A model generated the notes under the pieces. It did no database searches, was not told the DNA's origin, and saw only the letters and a program-made list of their open reading frames with translations. A stretch of DNA of 64,000 nt from Pyrocephalus nanus. Its lineage: Eukaryota; Chordata; Aves; Passeriformes; Tyrannidae. The position numbers and the translations under genes were made by a program. The DNA lies in the NCBI GenBank assembly GCA_038380795.1, contig CM076279.1:1131001-1195000 (forward strand). The letters run 5' to 3'. This document shows positions 20,734 through 31,605 of the stretch, in pieces (position 1 is the stretch's first letter; every line of letters begins with the position of its first letter).

Positions 20734-22480
20734 ACACACGTGGGTGTGCAGGTCCCCACGTGTGCACAGGGCTCTGTGTGTGCACACACACATGTGTGTG
20801 TGCAGTCTCCATGTTTGTGCACACACGTGTGCGTGTGCAGGGCTGTGGGCACACACAGGTGTGCTCAGGTGTGTACATGTGCACACACACACGGGTGTGC
20901 AGGGCTCTGTGCAGCACCTCTGGGTCCACAATTCGTGTGTGCCCCCCACACGTGATGCCCTGTGTGCACACACACGTGTGTAGAGCCCTGGGATGTGAGC
21001 ATAGGAAGTGGAGCCCTTCAAGGACCCCACTCGCCCCCAGGTGCCCCCCGGGGACGGTGCCACCCCCGTGCCAAGCAGCTTAGAGCCGGGTGACAGGGGG
21101 GACCAGCTATAAATAGGGGTTTGTGACCAGATGGACACGGTGGTGACAAGCTGATTAACCAGCCCAATTAGCACAATTGTTTGCAGGAGGATTTGGAAGG
21201 AGGTGGGGGAGGAAGAAGGTGGCTGTGGGGTTGTGGGGGTGATGGTCAGAGTGGTGACAATGGCTGGAGTGGGATGGACGGCTGGAGTGGAATCAGTGAC
21301 GTGGCTGGAGTGAGACTGGTGACAGTAACTGGACTGGGATTGGTGCTGGTGGCTGGAGTGGGATTGGTGACCATGGATGGAACGGGACTGGTGTTCATGG
21401 CTGGACTGGGATTGGTCCTGATGGCCAGAGTGGGACTGGAGCTGATGGCTCAAGTGGGATCAGTGCCAAGGGGCGGAGCGGGATCAGTCTCCATGGCCGG
21501 AGCAAGAGCAGTACCTGGAGCAGGATTGGTGCCGATGGCCGGAGGGTGCCCAGTGTCCATGGCTGGAACGGGACTGGCACCAACATCCACTCCCACCTCC
21601 AGGTGTCAATGTCTCGGCAAACCAGGACGAGGAGCTGAACCACGAGACCTTCCAGCTGCAGATCGACCGCGACACCAACAAGTGCAGCCTCCACACCAAC
21701 ACCGGCAGCTACTGGACCCTGGTGGCCCACGGGGGCATCCAGGCCGTGGCCACCGAAATGTGAGTGGGGCAGGGTGGGGAAGGGGGCCCGGGTGTTCACG
21801 GCCCCCCCGGCTCACGCTGTCCCTGTGTCCCCAGCGCTGCCAACACCATGTTTGACATCGAGTGGCGCGGGCGGCGCGTGGCCCTGCGCGCCAGCAACGG
21901 CCGCTACGTCTGCACCAAGAGGAACGGGCAGCTGGCGGCCGTCAGCGACGCCGTGGGTAAGTGCTGGGGGGGTGCTGGAGCACCCAGGGTGGGCCCCTGG
22001 GGGTGCTGAGCGCCGGGTGCTGCGCAGGGGAGGACGAGGAGTTCACTCTGAAGCTGATCAACCGCCCGATGCTGGTGCTGCGGGGCGAGCACGGCTTCGT
22101 CTGTTACCACCGCGGCTCCAACCTGCTCGACTCCAACCGCTCCGTCTACGACGTCTTCCACATCACCTTCAGCGACGGCGCCTACCAGATCCAAGGTGGG
22201 TGCGGGTTACAGGGCGGGGGGGCTGGGGGTCTGTCCAGCTCACACTGACAGCACCCCCCGGGGACTCCCCGCAGGCCAGGGGGGCAAGTTCTGGTACGTG
22301 GCGAGCAGCGGGTCAGTGTGCAGCGACGGGGACCTCTCCGAGGATTTCTTCTTCGAGTTCCGGGAGCGCGGCCGCGTGGCCATCAAAGCGAAGAACGGGC
22401 GGTACCTGCGCGGGGACCCCGCGGGGACCCTCCGTGCCGACAGCGAGTCCGTGCTGCGGGCCACGCTCTGGGAGTACTGA
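19291..22480 (+). CDS. FSCN2: Fascin-2, retinal actin-bundling protein
   Basis: Cross-links F-actin in photoreceptors and hair-cell stereocilia. Five exons: 19291–20113, 21603–21759, 21835–21956, 22028–22195, 22275–22480, giving 491 residues with all phases matching (492 is the usual isoform). Four beta-trefoil fascin repeats are visible through recurring RYL/YLxA and GRYV/GKYL elements. The N-terminus [16 protein letters not shown] is FSCN2-like (FSCN1 begins MTANG), and the C-terminus ends ATLWEY. Ser39 in [13 protein letters not shown] sits where fascin-1 carries its regulatory PKC serine. The large first exon and four short later ones match the fascin family. It is divergent from ACTG1 and convergent with FAAP100. 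Confidence 0.97.
20577..20975. repeat. TG/CA-rich microsatellite in FSCN2 intron 1
   Basis: Alternating GTGTGT/ACACAC with GTGCACACGTG interruptions, longest pure (TG) run about 20706–20732. Such alternating purine–pyrimidine DNA can adopt Z-form and is length-variable. Confidence 0.85.
21107..21185 (+). promoter_or_regulatory. Candidate element in FSCN2 intron 1 (MEF2-type and homeodomain cores)
   Basis: CTATAAATAG at 21107–21116 is a perfect MEF2 consensus and also resembles a TATA box. Within 70 bases follow GATTAA and CAATTAGC homeodomain-like cores. The block separates the TG microsatellite from a minisatellite. Confidence 0.4.
21235..21600. repeat. Minisatellite in FSCN2 intron 1
   Basis: Degenerate 27–30 bp units around GGCTGGAGTGGGATTGGTG and ATGGCCGGAG run up to the exon 2 acceptor at 21602. 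Confidence 0.75.
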
Positions 22481-22576
22481 CTCCTCTCCCCAGCAAGCCC
22501 CCCACCCACAGGCACCAGCCTGTCCCCCGGCAAAGGGGGTAGTGGCAGCCATGCCCTTGGCCCCTCAACTCACGGC

Positions 22577-22582
22577 ATTAAA
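22577..22582 (+). terminator. FSCN2: FSCN2 poly(A) signal ATTAAA
   Basis: ATTAAA lies 97 bases after the stop, giving a very short 3' UTR. Confidence 0.65.
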
Positions 22583-22589
22583 GTCACCT

Positions 22590-23452
22590 GGATCACACCG
22601 GGGCAGCGCCGCGTCCTCCTTCCCCATCAGGATCCACCCAGTCCCCCTCCCAGGGGCTCCCACACCCCATGGAAAGGGCTGATCTGGGGGGGCAGTGGGA
22701 TGCAGAGACCCCCCCAGGGGTGCCACAGGGGATGGGGGGGTTGGCAAAGCAACCCCGGTGCGGGCAGGACCCCCATGGGCTGCGCAGGGAGCTGGAGCTC
22801 CGGCCAACAGAGCGGGTGGGGAGCTCATGGCCCCTCTGCCAGGTTGGGGGTGGCAGTGGCAGCCCCTGCCCCAGCTGTGTCAGGACCCTCCAGGAGGATG
22901 GAAAGGAACAGAGGCAGGCACAGGGTGAACGACAGGATTGTTTTCATGGCAGACGACAGAGTTACAGACAGTGGAGCGGTGCGGGCAGGGCGGGGCCCAA
23001 ACACCCCGCACCAGCACGGAAATACGGAATCATTTATAGAAACAACGGGGGAGCAGAGACCCCCTCCCCTGCCCAGCAGAAAACGGGGCTCCCCCAGGCA
23101 CAGCACCCTGTTTGTCCTGATCCTAAAGGCAAGGCGGCTCGGGGGGCTCAGCCCGCGGCCGGCCCGGCTCGGCACGGCCACTACACTACCACGGATCCAC
23201 AAGACACGCGGCCCCAGGGGGGCTGCCCCGGCCTGGCCGGGCTGGGGGCCGGCAGGGCAGGGCTGGGCCAGCCCAGGAGCCCCCGCTCCGCCACCGAGAC
23301 CCCCCCGGTGCTGCCGACAACAAGACCACGAAACACGCACAGACACACCCCCCACCCCGCCCCTGCTCCGGCGGGCGGGCTGGGCTGGGGGGCTCTCCCG
23401 TGGGCACCCGCCCCGGCCGGCGGGGTTTGGGGCGCGCTGGCCGCCCTCCTGC
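22590..23452 (-). other. FAAP100: FSCN2–FAAP100 convergent spacer and FAAP100 3' UTR
   Basis: Contains no other ORF I can support. A minus-strand TATAAA variant poly(A) signal lies at 23038–23033; no AATAAA is seen on that strand here, so the FAAP100 transcript end is uncertain. Confidence 0.45.
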
Positions 23453-26400
23453 TCACAGCAGGACCAGGCTGGGGTTCCGCAGCTGCCGGTAGATGTTCAG
23501 GAGCTTCTCGGCCGTGGCAGCGCCCTCGGCCCCCTCCTCACCCAGGGGCGGCTGGTCCCGCAGGGTCTGTGCCTCCTTCAGCAGCATCTGCAGGAGGGGC
23601 ATGTGGGGGGTGTGGTGTGGGGGGTGTGGTGTGGGGGGTGTGGTGTGGGGGGTGTGGTGTGGGGGGTGTGGTGTGGGGGTGTGGTGTGGGGGGTGTGGTG
23701 TGGGGGGTGTGGTGTGGGGGTGTGGTGTGGGGGGTGTGGTGTGGGGGGTGTGGTGTGGGGGGTGTGGTGTGGGGGGTGTGGTGTGGGGGGTGTGGTGTGG
23801 GGGTGTGGTGTGGGGGGTGTGGTGTGGGGGGTGTGGTGTGGGGGATGTGGTGTGGGGGGTGTGGTGTGGGGGGTGTGGTGTGGGGGGTGTGGTGTGGGGG
23901 TGTGGTGTGGGGGGTGTGGTGTGGGGGGTGTGGTGTGGGGGGTGTGGTGTGGGGGGTGTGGTGTGGGGGTACCACCGCGTGCACCCCACGGGAGGGGATC
24001 AGGGGGTGCTCACCTCGTGGTTGGCCTGGATCTGGCGCAGGTACTGCATGCGGAGGTCGGGGGGTCCCGAGCCCTGCGCCGCCTGCTCCAGCACCAGCGC
24101 CTGCGAGGGGGGAGTGTGCTGGGGGACTGGCACCACCCAGCCCCAGGGACCCCAGTCCCACGAGCCCCAGCCCCAGGAGTCCCAGCCCCACGGACCCCCA
24201 ACTCCAGGGGCCCCAACCCTGGGGACCCCCAAAACCTGGGAATCCCAGCCTGGGGCACGTGGCCAACACTGCCCCGGGCTCCATGGCCCAAATGCCCTGA
24301 GATGTGGTGATCCCACCATCCCCAGGCCATACTGGGCTGGTCTGTAACATGATGGTGCCACAGAATCCCTGTGCTGCACCCCCAGGCTCCATCCTGGGGG
24401 TGTTTGGGTTCCTTGGAGTCCCCCTGTCCCCCAGGGCAGTGCCTGAGCATACCTGGATGCGCCGGATGACGGCGTGGTGTGTCCTGCACATGTGGGCCAG
24501 GGACGGGCTCTCCATCAGGATCTCCACGGCCTGGATAGGACCCGCTGGGCTCAGGTCATTCATGGCCACCTGGACAGGGAGAGCAGTGTCACTGGTAGCT
24601 GGGGGGGGAACAGGACCCCTCCCAACGGGCACCAGGATCCCCAGGAGGCTCCCTGCACCCCCAAACCCTCCTGCTGGGCACAGACCCCTGCCCACCCTTC
24701 TCAGGGCCAGCTTCCCCCAGCTCAGTGCCCACAGAGTCCCCACTGAGCCCTCCCAGGATTGAGCCCAGCAGGCTCAGCTCCAGCAGAATTAACGCAGTCA
24801 TTAATCACCCTGGGGACATCTGAGCTCTCAGGGGGGAATCCACCCATGCCAGGTACCGGGAGGCCCCTTGGCGGGGTCAGCCAGCAGAGCTGGGCCAAAA
24901 TCCCTGTTTTCCTGTGCCTTTAGAGGGGAATTTTTCATGAAATGGGGACGAGCTGTAGATCGGATTTACAGCCCAAACTCAGCTGTGTTTGCCCCTTGTC
25001 TTCCAGAGCCAGCAGGGAAAGGCCATTTCTTCCCACAGCCCAGCCCCATGCCAGGCTGGGGCACAGGAAGTGTCTGAGGCATCCACAAGGATGCAGCAGC
25101 AGCAGCACCCCACTGCCCTACCTGGTAGGGAAACGGGAACACAGAGGAGGAACACCCACATGGAGCAGGAGGGAAGTGACCACAGCCTTTGGGAAACCCA
25201 GGGTTGGGAGAAGGGACTGGGAATGCTGCCCATCCAGCCCAGGGGGTCAGGACAGCATGGCTGTGCATCACCCTGGTGCCTGGCACCGGGAAGGAGATGG
25301 CTTTGTGGGGCAGGGAGCTTCCCTGCAGGCTGACCCATTCCTCAGCTCAGGGCTAACCCATTCCTTGCCTCTCGGACGAGCAGCTGGACGTGGCCGCCGT
25401 CGGGCGCTGTGCCACACACCGATGCCACCTCCGCGCTGCCCAGCGCCTCGGCCCCGGGGTTCTCTGCCAGCAGCCAGCGCAGCGTGGCACAGCTCAGGGG
25501 CACATCTGGGGACCAAAGGACAGGGCAGAGATGTGACACCGCTAACAGGGTGTGCCCGGGGCAGCCAAGGGTGACACAGGGGCTGGTCCCCTCCCTGCTC
25601 GGACACTCTGAGCTCGGTCACAGCACTGTCACTGCACCCGTGTGTGCCAGCCCATGCGCGGTGCTGGGGACAGGGGGGTCACGCTGCCCTCCTCGCCCGA
25701 GGGAGGGGCTGTGACAGTGTCACCCTGCCCAAGGACAGCTCCCTGGTGCTCCCAGGATGCCCCTGCCCAGGGACTCACCTGTTTCCGAGGTTTTCAGGGC
25801 GCTTTTCAGCAGCTCCGAGGACACCCGGATGGACGCTGCCGAGGGGGGCAAGTTCCCCTCTCCCGGGGTTTTCCCCTCCTCGGGCTCAGTCTGTTCCTGG
25901 GACACTTTGAGGAAGGTCTCCACAGGGTCTGGGGGGGCAGGGGGCACATCTGGCCCGGGGGGGCTGCTCCCAAAACGGAGGCACTGGAGCATGTCAATGG
26001 TGCACTGGCTGAGGGGCAGGCAGATCCCCTCCCTGTCCGGGGACAGCAGGGGCGAGTCGTCGGGCAGGAAGTCATCCAGGTCCTCGGAGGAGTCGGAGCC
26101 GCTGCCCAAAATATCCCGTAAACTGTAGTAGAGGGCACAGGAGATGGTCAGAGGCAGGTCCAGCTTGGTGTCCGCGGTGGGGCCGAGGGGCAGTGTCAGC
26201 TCCCGCTTGTTCCCGGGGAGAAGCTGGTCGATGGGGAATGTGAAGGTGGTGGCCGAATCCACAGATTCCTCCTCTAAGGCACAGGGGCTGGCCAGGAGCT
26301 GGACACAGAGGGTCCAGCCCTCCTCCAGGCTGTACTCGCTGCAGTTTTCCAGCAAGCAGGAGATGGTGACGGTGTCCTGGAGCAGGAGGCAGCTCCAGTT

Positions 26401-29400
26401 GGCAGTGACGGTGCAGGCGATGGGCTTGGGGCCCTCGTGGCTGGAGAGCAGCGCCGCGCTCACGTTCATCACCTGGTTCAGGCTGGCCAGGGCTCGGTTC
26501 CTCTGGTCCACGGCCTTCTTCAGGAAGGACACCCTGCAAGGACAACGTGACAGGGATGGAACAGCGGGAGGGATGCCGGGACAGTGCTGGGAGCGTGATG
26601 CCAAAGGCTCTGTGCCGCCACTGCGGAGCCGAGCAGCCACTGGCACGATCCCAGTGCCCAGAGCCACCACAGGAACCTCCCAGCTCCTTCCCCTCGGCAG
26701 TACCAGATCCGTGTCCCCACTAGAGCTGACTCTGTGGAGCAGCTCTGGATAGCCAGACCCTGGGAATCCCCCTGTGCAAGGAGGGGGGGCCTCGCCCACA
26801 TCCCCTCCCCATGCACAGACAGCCATGGAGACGGAGGCACGTGGCTGCCCTGCCTGTTAGTGCCAGCTTGGCATGTGTGACAGGCGCCTGGCACCCTGCC
26901 TGTGCCACCTTCTGCTGCCATGGCTGCTGCTGCCAGCCCGCCCACAGTGCTGGGGATGGCTGTGCCATGGAGAGGGGGCTGCCCTCAAACACTGGTTTTA
27001 TGTTACTGAGTTTGGGGGAAGCTTCCCAGCCTGGGAAGGTAAAATATTGGAGTAGTTCTCTAAGAGAAAATCACTGAGAGAGTTGGGGTCATTCAGCCTG
27101 GATGAGAGAAGGCTCCAGGGAGACCTTAGAGCCCCTTCCAGTCCCTAAAGCAGCTCCAAGAGAGCTGGAGCTGCAGAATCTGTGGCTGCCCCTGGATCCC
27201 TGGAAGTGTTCAAGGCCAGGCTTGGAGCAAATTGGGATAGTGGAAGGTGTCCCTGCCCATGGCAGGGGGTGGAACTGTGTGATCCCTTCCCACACAAACC
27301 ATTCCATGATTCCATGATCAGTTACCAACAGAGACCTGCACAGCCCCCAGCTCGGTGCCCATGCACCCCCTACCTCTCCGAGGTGTTCCCTATCCCGGAC
27401 AGCAGCTCCTTGATCCTCCGGCCGATCTCGGCAGGGGTCAGCTCCACATCCGGCTCCTCAGGGCTGCACAACCCACAGGACACGAGGCTGCCCTTGGCCG
27501 ACAGAGCCAACAGCTCCGACTCACCTGGGGCACAGATGGGGCTGGTCAGGGCTGGGGACCAGGAGGGGAGCAGGAGCTTCCCAGATGGCTCAGGGAGGGA
27601 TGCAGGGGGGACACGAAGCAGGATGGCACTGCCTGCCCCAATACAATGGGAGTGGAGGCATCATTCTGTCTGCAGTGGGGTATGATGGACACAGGACACA
27701 GACCCCCACAGCACACCCAGCTCACACGCAGCCCCCCAAGAAGGGACATCTGCCCTGTCCCCACCACCCCCAGCCAAGGCCAGCAGCACCCAGGGAGGGT
27801 CACAGCTGCCACACAACGTCCCTGCTGGTGGCACAGGCAGCTCTGCGGGCAAGGAATCTGGACAGCAGCCCAACCCTGCACAGAGCCACGGGGAGAGGAT
27901 AGGTGGGCTCCCACTGCCCCAGTACCTTCTGAGGCCCGAGAGGACAGGGAAAGAGCCACGACACTGCAGATACTCAAGCTGGCCGGGGACAGGACGGGGG
28001 GCAGGACGCCGGTGTTGCTCTCGGCGTCCTCGGGGTCCGAGGCGTCCCCGGCGCGGTCCAGGTCGACGGCGGAGATGTCGGAGTGGGTGCTGTAGTACAT
28101 GCGGCTGCCGCTGCCGCAGGCCGCGCACAGGATGGGCCCGCGCAGGGAGTACTCCCGGAGCTCCGGCACCGCCGTCTCCTCCCGCTGATCCGCCTTCACC
28201 GCCACCATCTTGCCGTAGTGGCCCACGGCCACCACGCAGTCACAGCCGGGCTCTCCCGGCGGCGCCGGCTCGTCCTCGTCGGCGTCGTCGGCCGCGCGCC
28301 GCTCCGTGCGCAGGGCCCCGATGAACACGATGGGCTCCTCCAGGTGGTGCAGGATCTTCACCGGCGGGTCCGGCGTGGACACGTCCCGGCAGCCGCTGTC
28401 GGTGGCGGCGGGCGAGGAGCTGAGGGCTTTGAGGGGCACGGAGCAGAGCTGCCCGTCCGGGAACCCGCACAGGATCATGGGCGACTCCAGCATGGCGGCG
28501 TCGATGCCGAAGAGGAGGCTGAAGAGGGGCTCCTCCAGCACGAAGCCCCCCGAGCACCAGAGCCCCTCGGCGCCGGGCGCGGCCGCGCAGCACAGCACGG
28601 GCAGGAAGCAGGAGGGCGGCGTGTCCTCGCCGTCTCCCGGCGGGGAGCCGGGACAGAATTCCACCTGGCTGACCTGCCGGTACGGGGGCCCGTCCTGCTC
28701 CGGGCGTGGCAGCTCGTGAAGCCGCATCCACCACCTGCCCTCGGCCTGGGACAGCGTGATGACGAAGGTGCTGAGCAGGGTGAACATGCTCAGGCTGGCG
28801 TCGGGGAAGATGCAGGAATCCGCATCCACCGGGAACACGCCGGAAGGGCCGTTGCTTTCTTGGCCGTCGCCGTCCGTCTGCTCCATTAACCTTCGGGAAA
28901 ACAGGGAAGAGCTCCGAGCCAAGCCGTGGGGAGAGGCCAGCGTGTCCCTTGGCCGCCTCCTCGCCTGGCCCTGGGAAAGGAGCTCCTGCAGCAGAGCTTT
29001 TAGCACCAGGCAGAGACAGGAATTCTGTGGGAACGATAACGAGAGCAGAGCCCCCAGCCCTCGGCTGGGCCAGGCCGGTCCTGGCTGTGAGCTCTGCTGC
29101 CCTTGGCTGGGCATTGGGGGCCTTCCCGGTGGGATCCAGTGTTTGCCAGAGGCTGCTCGTGTGTGAGTCAGCTGGGATGACCCTGAGCAGCTGGAGATCA
29201 GGATGGGGACAGGGATAGGGGCTGGAGTGCTCCAGTATGGAGGGTTTGCAGCCCTGGAGTCAAGAGCAGCATCTGGAGAGAGCTGGAGCCTCACACAAAG
29301 AGGAAAGCCTCACTCTGTGGTGGGAAGGGGCAGCCCCAGGAGCCCAGGGATGCGGACACAGCGCTGACCCTGAGGGTGACAGACACCCCAGGAGCCCAGG

Positions 29401-30343
29401 GATGGGGACACAGCCCTGATCCCGAGGGTGACAGACACCTCACCTGCTCTGCTGCTCCAGGGACACGCAGTAGATCCCGCTGTGGGCACACAGGATGTAG
29501 AGCTGCCGAGGCTGGGGAAGCAGCTCCACGTGCCACACCTGGTCAGGGCAGCGGAACACAGCCTGGGGAGGGGGCACAGAACAAAATGTCACATCCCACG
29601 GCACCTCCCACGGCACCTGGAGGGGTGGCAGGGACAGGGGGCTCCCTGCAGGGCGGATCCAAAGCGATTCCCAGGGATAAGGGGATCCCTAGGCAGCACC
29701 CAGCCGGGTTTTCCTGGGGTTGGGAGGGGGGCTGTGGCAGCCTGTTGTTCCTGCTCCCTGAGGGGAAGAAAAGCAGGGATCAGGGAGCTGCTACTGTTCC
29801 ACTTTGCAGAGCGGGAGCGCAGTGTGGGAGGCAGAGCCCGCTCCTGCAGCGGTGCAGCTCTTAGAAATGATAATCAGAGCCAATTAACAAAGGCAGTGGC
29901 GTGTCAGTCACTAGTGACAGTGGGGACGACTGCCAGGCCTGGGGGAGAGGGAACAGGAGCTCCTGTGCTGGGAGGGAACGAGCCTGGGGGTCTGATCCAA
30001 CCTGTGTCCCATGGGATTGGAGAGGGGACAGCTGGCAGCACCCCCAGAGCTCCACAGGGATGGGCAGGGGGGCTGGTGGGGTTGGATTGCTGGGGGATCC
30101 CGGGGGACTCTGCCATGAATGGTGTTCCTCTGGGATGGGGGTCCCAGTGTGGAGCCCCCCACCCCCCAGTGCCCTCACCTTGAGCACTTTGCCCTCCTGG
30201 TCGTACACGTAGACGAACTCGGAGCCGTTGGAGAGGTAGATCTCGTTCTCATGGCACAGCACGCGGGGCTTGCCCGCCGCCAGCCCCCCCACCGGGCAGC
30301 AGAACCCGGCCAGGTAATCCACCCTGTGCCCCACCTGAGCCAT
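23453..30343 (-). CDS. FAAP100: FAAP100, Fanconi anaemia core complex subunit
   Basis: Partner of FANCB and FANCL in the nuclear Fanconi core complex that monoubiquitinates FANCD2–FANCI at interstrand crosslinks. Nine coding exons (minus): 30343–30179, 29562–29444, 28890–27926, 27524–27374, 26533–25779, 25505–25369, 24569–24453, 24100–24014, 23587–23453; 876 residues against 881 in human. The N-terminal segment YLAGFCCPVGGLAAGKPRVL and the C-terminus LLNIYRQLRNPSLVLL are diagnostic. The first part is beta-rich (propeller-like); the part beginning EIGRRIKELLSGIGN is helical. The exon ending at 25369 has a GC donor (GAG|GCAAGG); exon joining to VAMNDL depends on it. The last intron is almost all minisatellite. 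ATG lies 9 bases inside its exon (acceptor at 30353), so a non-coding exon 1 lies upstream. Confidence 0.95.
23600..23966. repeat. 14-bp G/T minisatellite filling the last FAAP100 intron
   Basis: About 26 copies of GGTGTGGTGTGGGG, some one base shorter, occupy most of the 426-base intron 23588–24013. On the transcribed (minus) strand it is a CCACACCACACCCC tract running to within about 15 bases of the acceptor, so it supplies the pyrimidine-rich region before the last exon. Confidence 0.95.
27060..27325 (+). mobile_element. CR1 LINE 3'-end fragment
   Basis: Sense-strand CR1 tail features: GAGAGAAGGCTCCAGGGAGACC near the start and AAACCATTCCATGATTCCATGAT at the end, with the bird CR1 family's ATTCYATG-type terminus. 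It lies in the FAAP100 intron between exons 4 and 5, antisense to the gene. Confidence 0.8.
29018..29250 (+). repeat. Dispersed element, copy A
   Basis: Begins GAATTCTGTGGGAACGATAA and includes GAGAGCAGAGCCCCCAGCCC and GCTGGAGATCAGGATGGGGA. A similar copy in reverse orientation lies at 34680–34975. I do not recognise the family. It sits in a FAAP100 intron. Confidence 0.7.
29335..29441. repeat. Two-copy ~50-bp direct repeat next to a FAAP100 donor
   Basis: AGGAGCCCAGGGATGSGGACACAGC...GAGGGTGACAGACACC is present twice in tandem, ending at the donor of coding exon 2 (29443–29442). Confidence 0.75.
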
Positions 30344-30344
30344 G

Positions 30345-31010
30345 GCGCCGGCCTGGGGGGCACACCGAGGGCCGGGGGGAGTCAGGGGGAGGCGATGGGG
30401 CCCCTCTGCCAGCTGAGCCCAGACCCCCAGAGCACGGGGGGGACACGGCCCTGTGGACCCCACACTCCCCAGCACAAGTCCAGACCCCCAGCCCCGCGTC
30501 CCCGGGATCCCCACAGCCCCTCGTACTGCAGGCTCAGACACCCAGACCCCCCGGACCCACAGTCCCCCCCACGGCTGAGCCCCCCACACCTCCCCATTCC
30601 CCCACGCACACAGCCCCCTCCCCAAGCATCACTCTCAGCTCCCCCCTCCCCATCCCAGACCCGCCCCCACAGCCCCCCTACCGGCCCCAGGGCCCCTCAC
30701 ACCCCAGTCCTTGTCCCCCAGCCCCGTCCTGCAGCCCCCCCACACCCCCGACTGGGACCCCCCAGACGCCCCGAAGCCCAGCCCAACGAGCACCCCCGCC
30801 CCGCTATCCCCCCACCCCAATCACCGTCCCCGCTCCCCCCGGCCCATCCCGCCCCCCCCTCCCCTCCCGGAGGGGCCGCGGTACCGGGCGGGGGGCGCGG
30901 GCGGCTCCGCTTTACGGCTGCGCGGCGGCCGCCGCAATGGGCGGGGGGGGGTTTGCGACGGGCCGTAAAGCGGCGATGGGAGGGGGGGGGCGGCACCCGG
31001 GGGTTCGAGA
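30345..31010 (-). promoter_or_regulatory. FAAP100: FAAP100 5' region with candidate non-coding exon 1
   Basis: On the minus strand a CpG-rich block (30880–30970) is followed by a possible donor (CCCG|GTACCG) with exon end at 30885; the acceptor just before the ATG exon is CCCCCCAG at 30353. The intervening 30360–30880 is C-rich on the + strand with no other exon seen. Confidence 0.45.
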
Positions 31011-31129
31011 CCCCCCCAAACCCCGGGGTGACCCCCCCCTACCGTGGGGACCCCCCACCCAGCCCAGGGTGACCCACCTACCATGGGAACCCCCACCCAG
31101 CCTGGGGGCGCGGGCAGAGAGGAGCGAGG

Positions 31130-31605
31130 CGATGCTGGCAGCAGCGGCTTTATTGACAGGGAGAGGGGCCGCGTGGGACCCCTGGGGGGGCAGAGACCCC
31201 CCCCCCCAAGCTGAGCCTGACTTTGACCCACGGGGATGGACCCCCCGAGTCTGGCTGAGCCCCCCAAATGATGCTCCTGACCTCCCCCCGAGGGCTGGCT
31301 GAGCTCCCCAAGTGATGCCCCCCCCATTTGAAACCCCTCAAATGAAGCCCCCCCGTCTGTCTAAGCCCCCCTCAAAGTGCTGCCCTTGCCCCCCCCCTCA
31401 GCCTGAGCCCCCCAAGTGTCGCTCCCCTAAGTGATGCCCCCCGGTCTCTCTGCCTCCCCCCCAAGCGATGCCCCTGACCAACCCCCCCAAGACTGGCTGA
31501 GCCCCCCCAAGTGATGCCCCCCCATCTGAGAACCCCACCAAGGGAAGCCCCCCGTTCTGTCTGAGGCCATCCCAGTGATTCTCCCCTCCCCATGCCGGGT
31601 GTCCC
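31130..31605 (-). other. 3' UTR of the unrecognised gene, with repeats and AATAAA
   Basis: Minus-strand AATAAA at 31154–31149. The UTR (31200–31560) is made of degenerate units like GCCCCCCCAAGTGATGCCCCC (+ strand), i.e. GGGGGCATCACTTGGGGGG in the mRNA sense, a G-rich tract. Confidence 0.65.

Noticed and set aside
20236..21453. 405-codon minus-strand frame rich in His/Thr and His/Gln/Ser
   Set aside because: It is the antisense of the TG microsatellite and the next minisatellite, inside FSCN2 intron 1.
22669..24310. 540-codon plus-strand frames with Trp-Cys-Gly-Gly repeats
   Set aside because: They are translations of the 14-bp minisatellite in the FAAP100 intron; the real gene is on the minus strand.
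28083..28889. 268-codon plus-strand frame opposite FAAP100 exon 3
   Set aside because: It is a shadow of the GC-rich FAAP100 exon, with no homology or start context.
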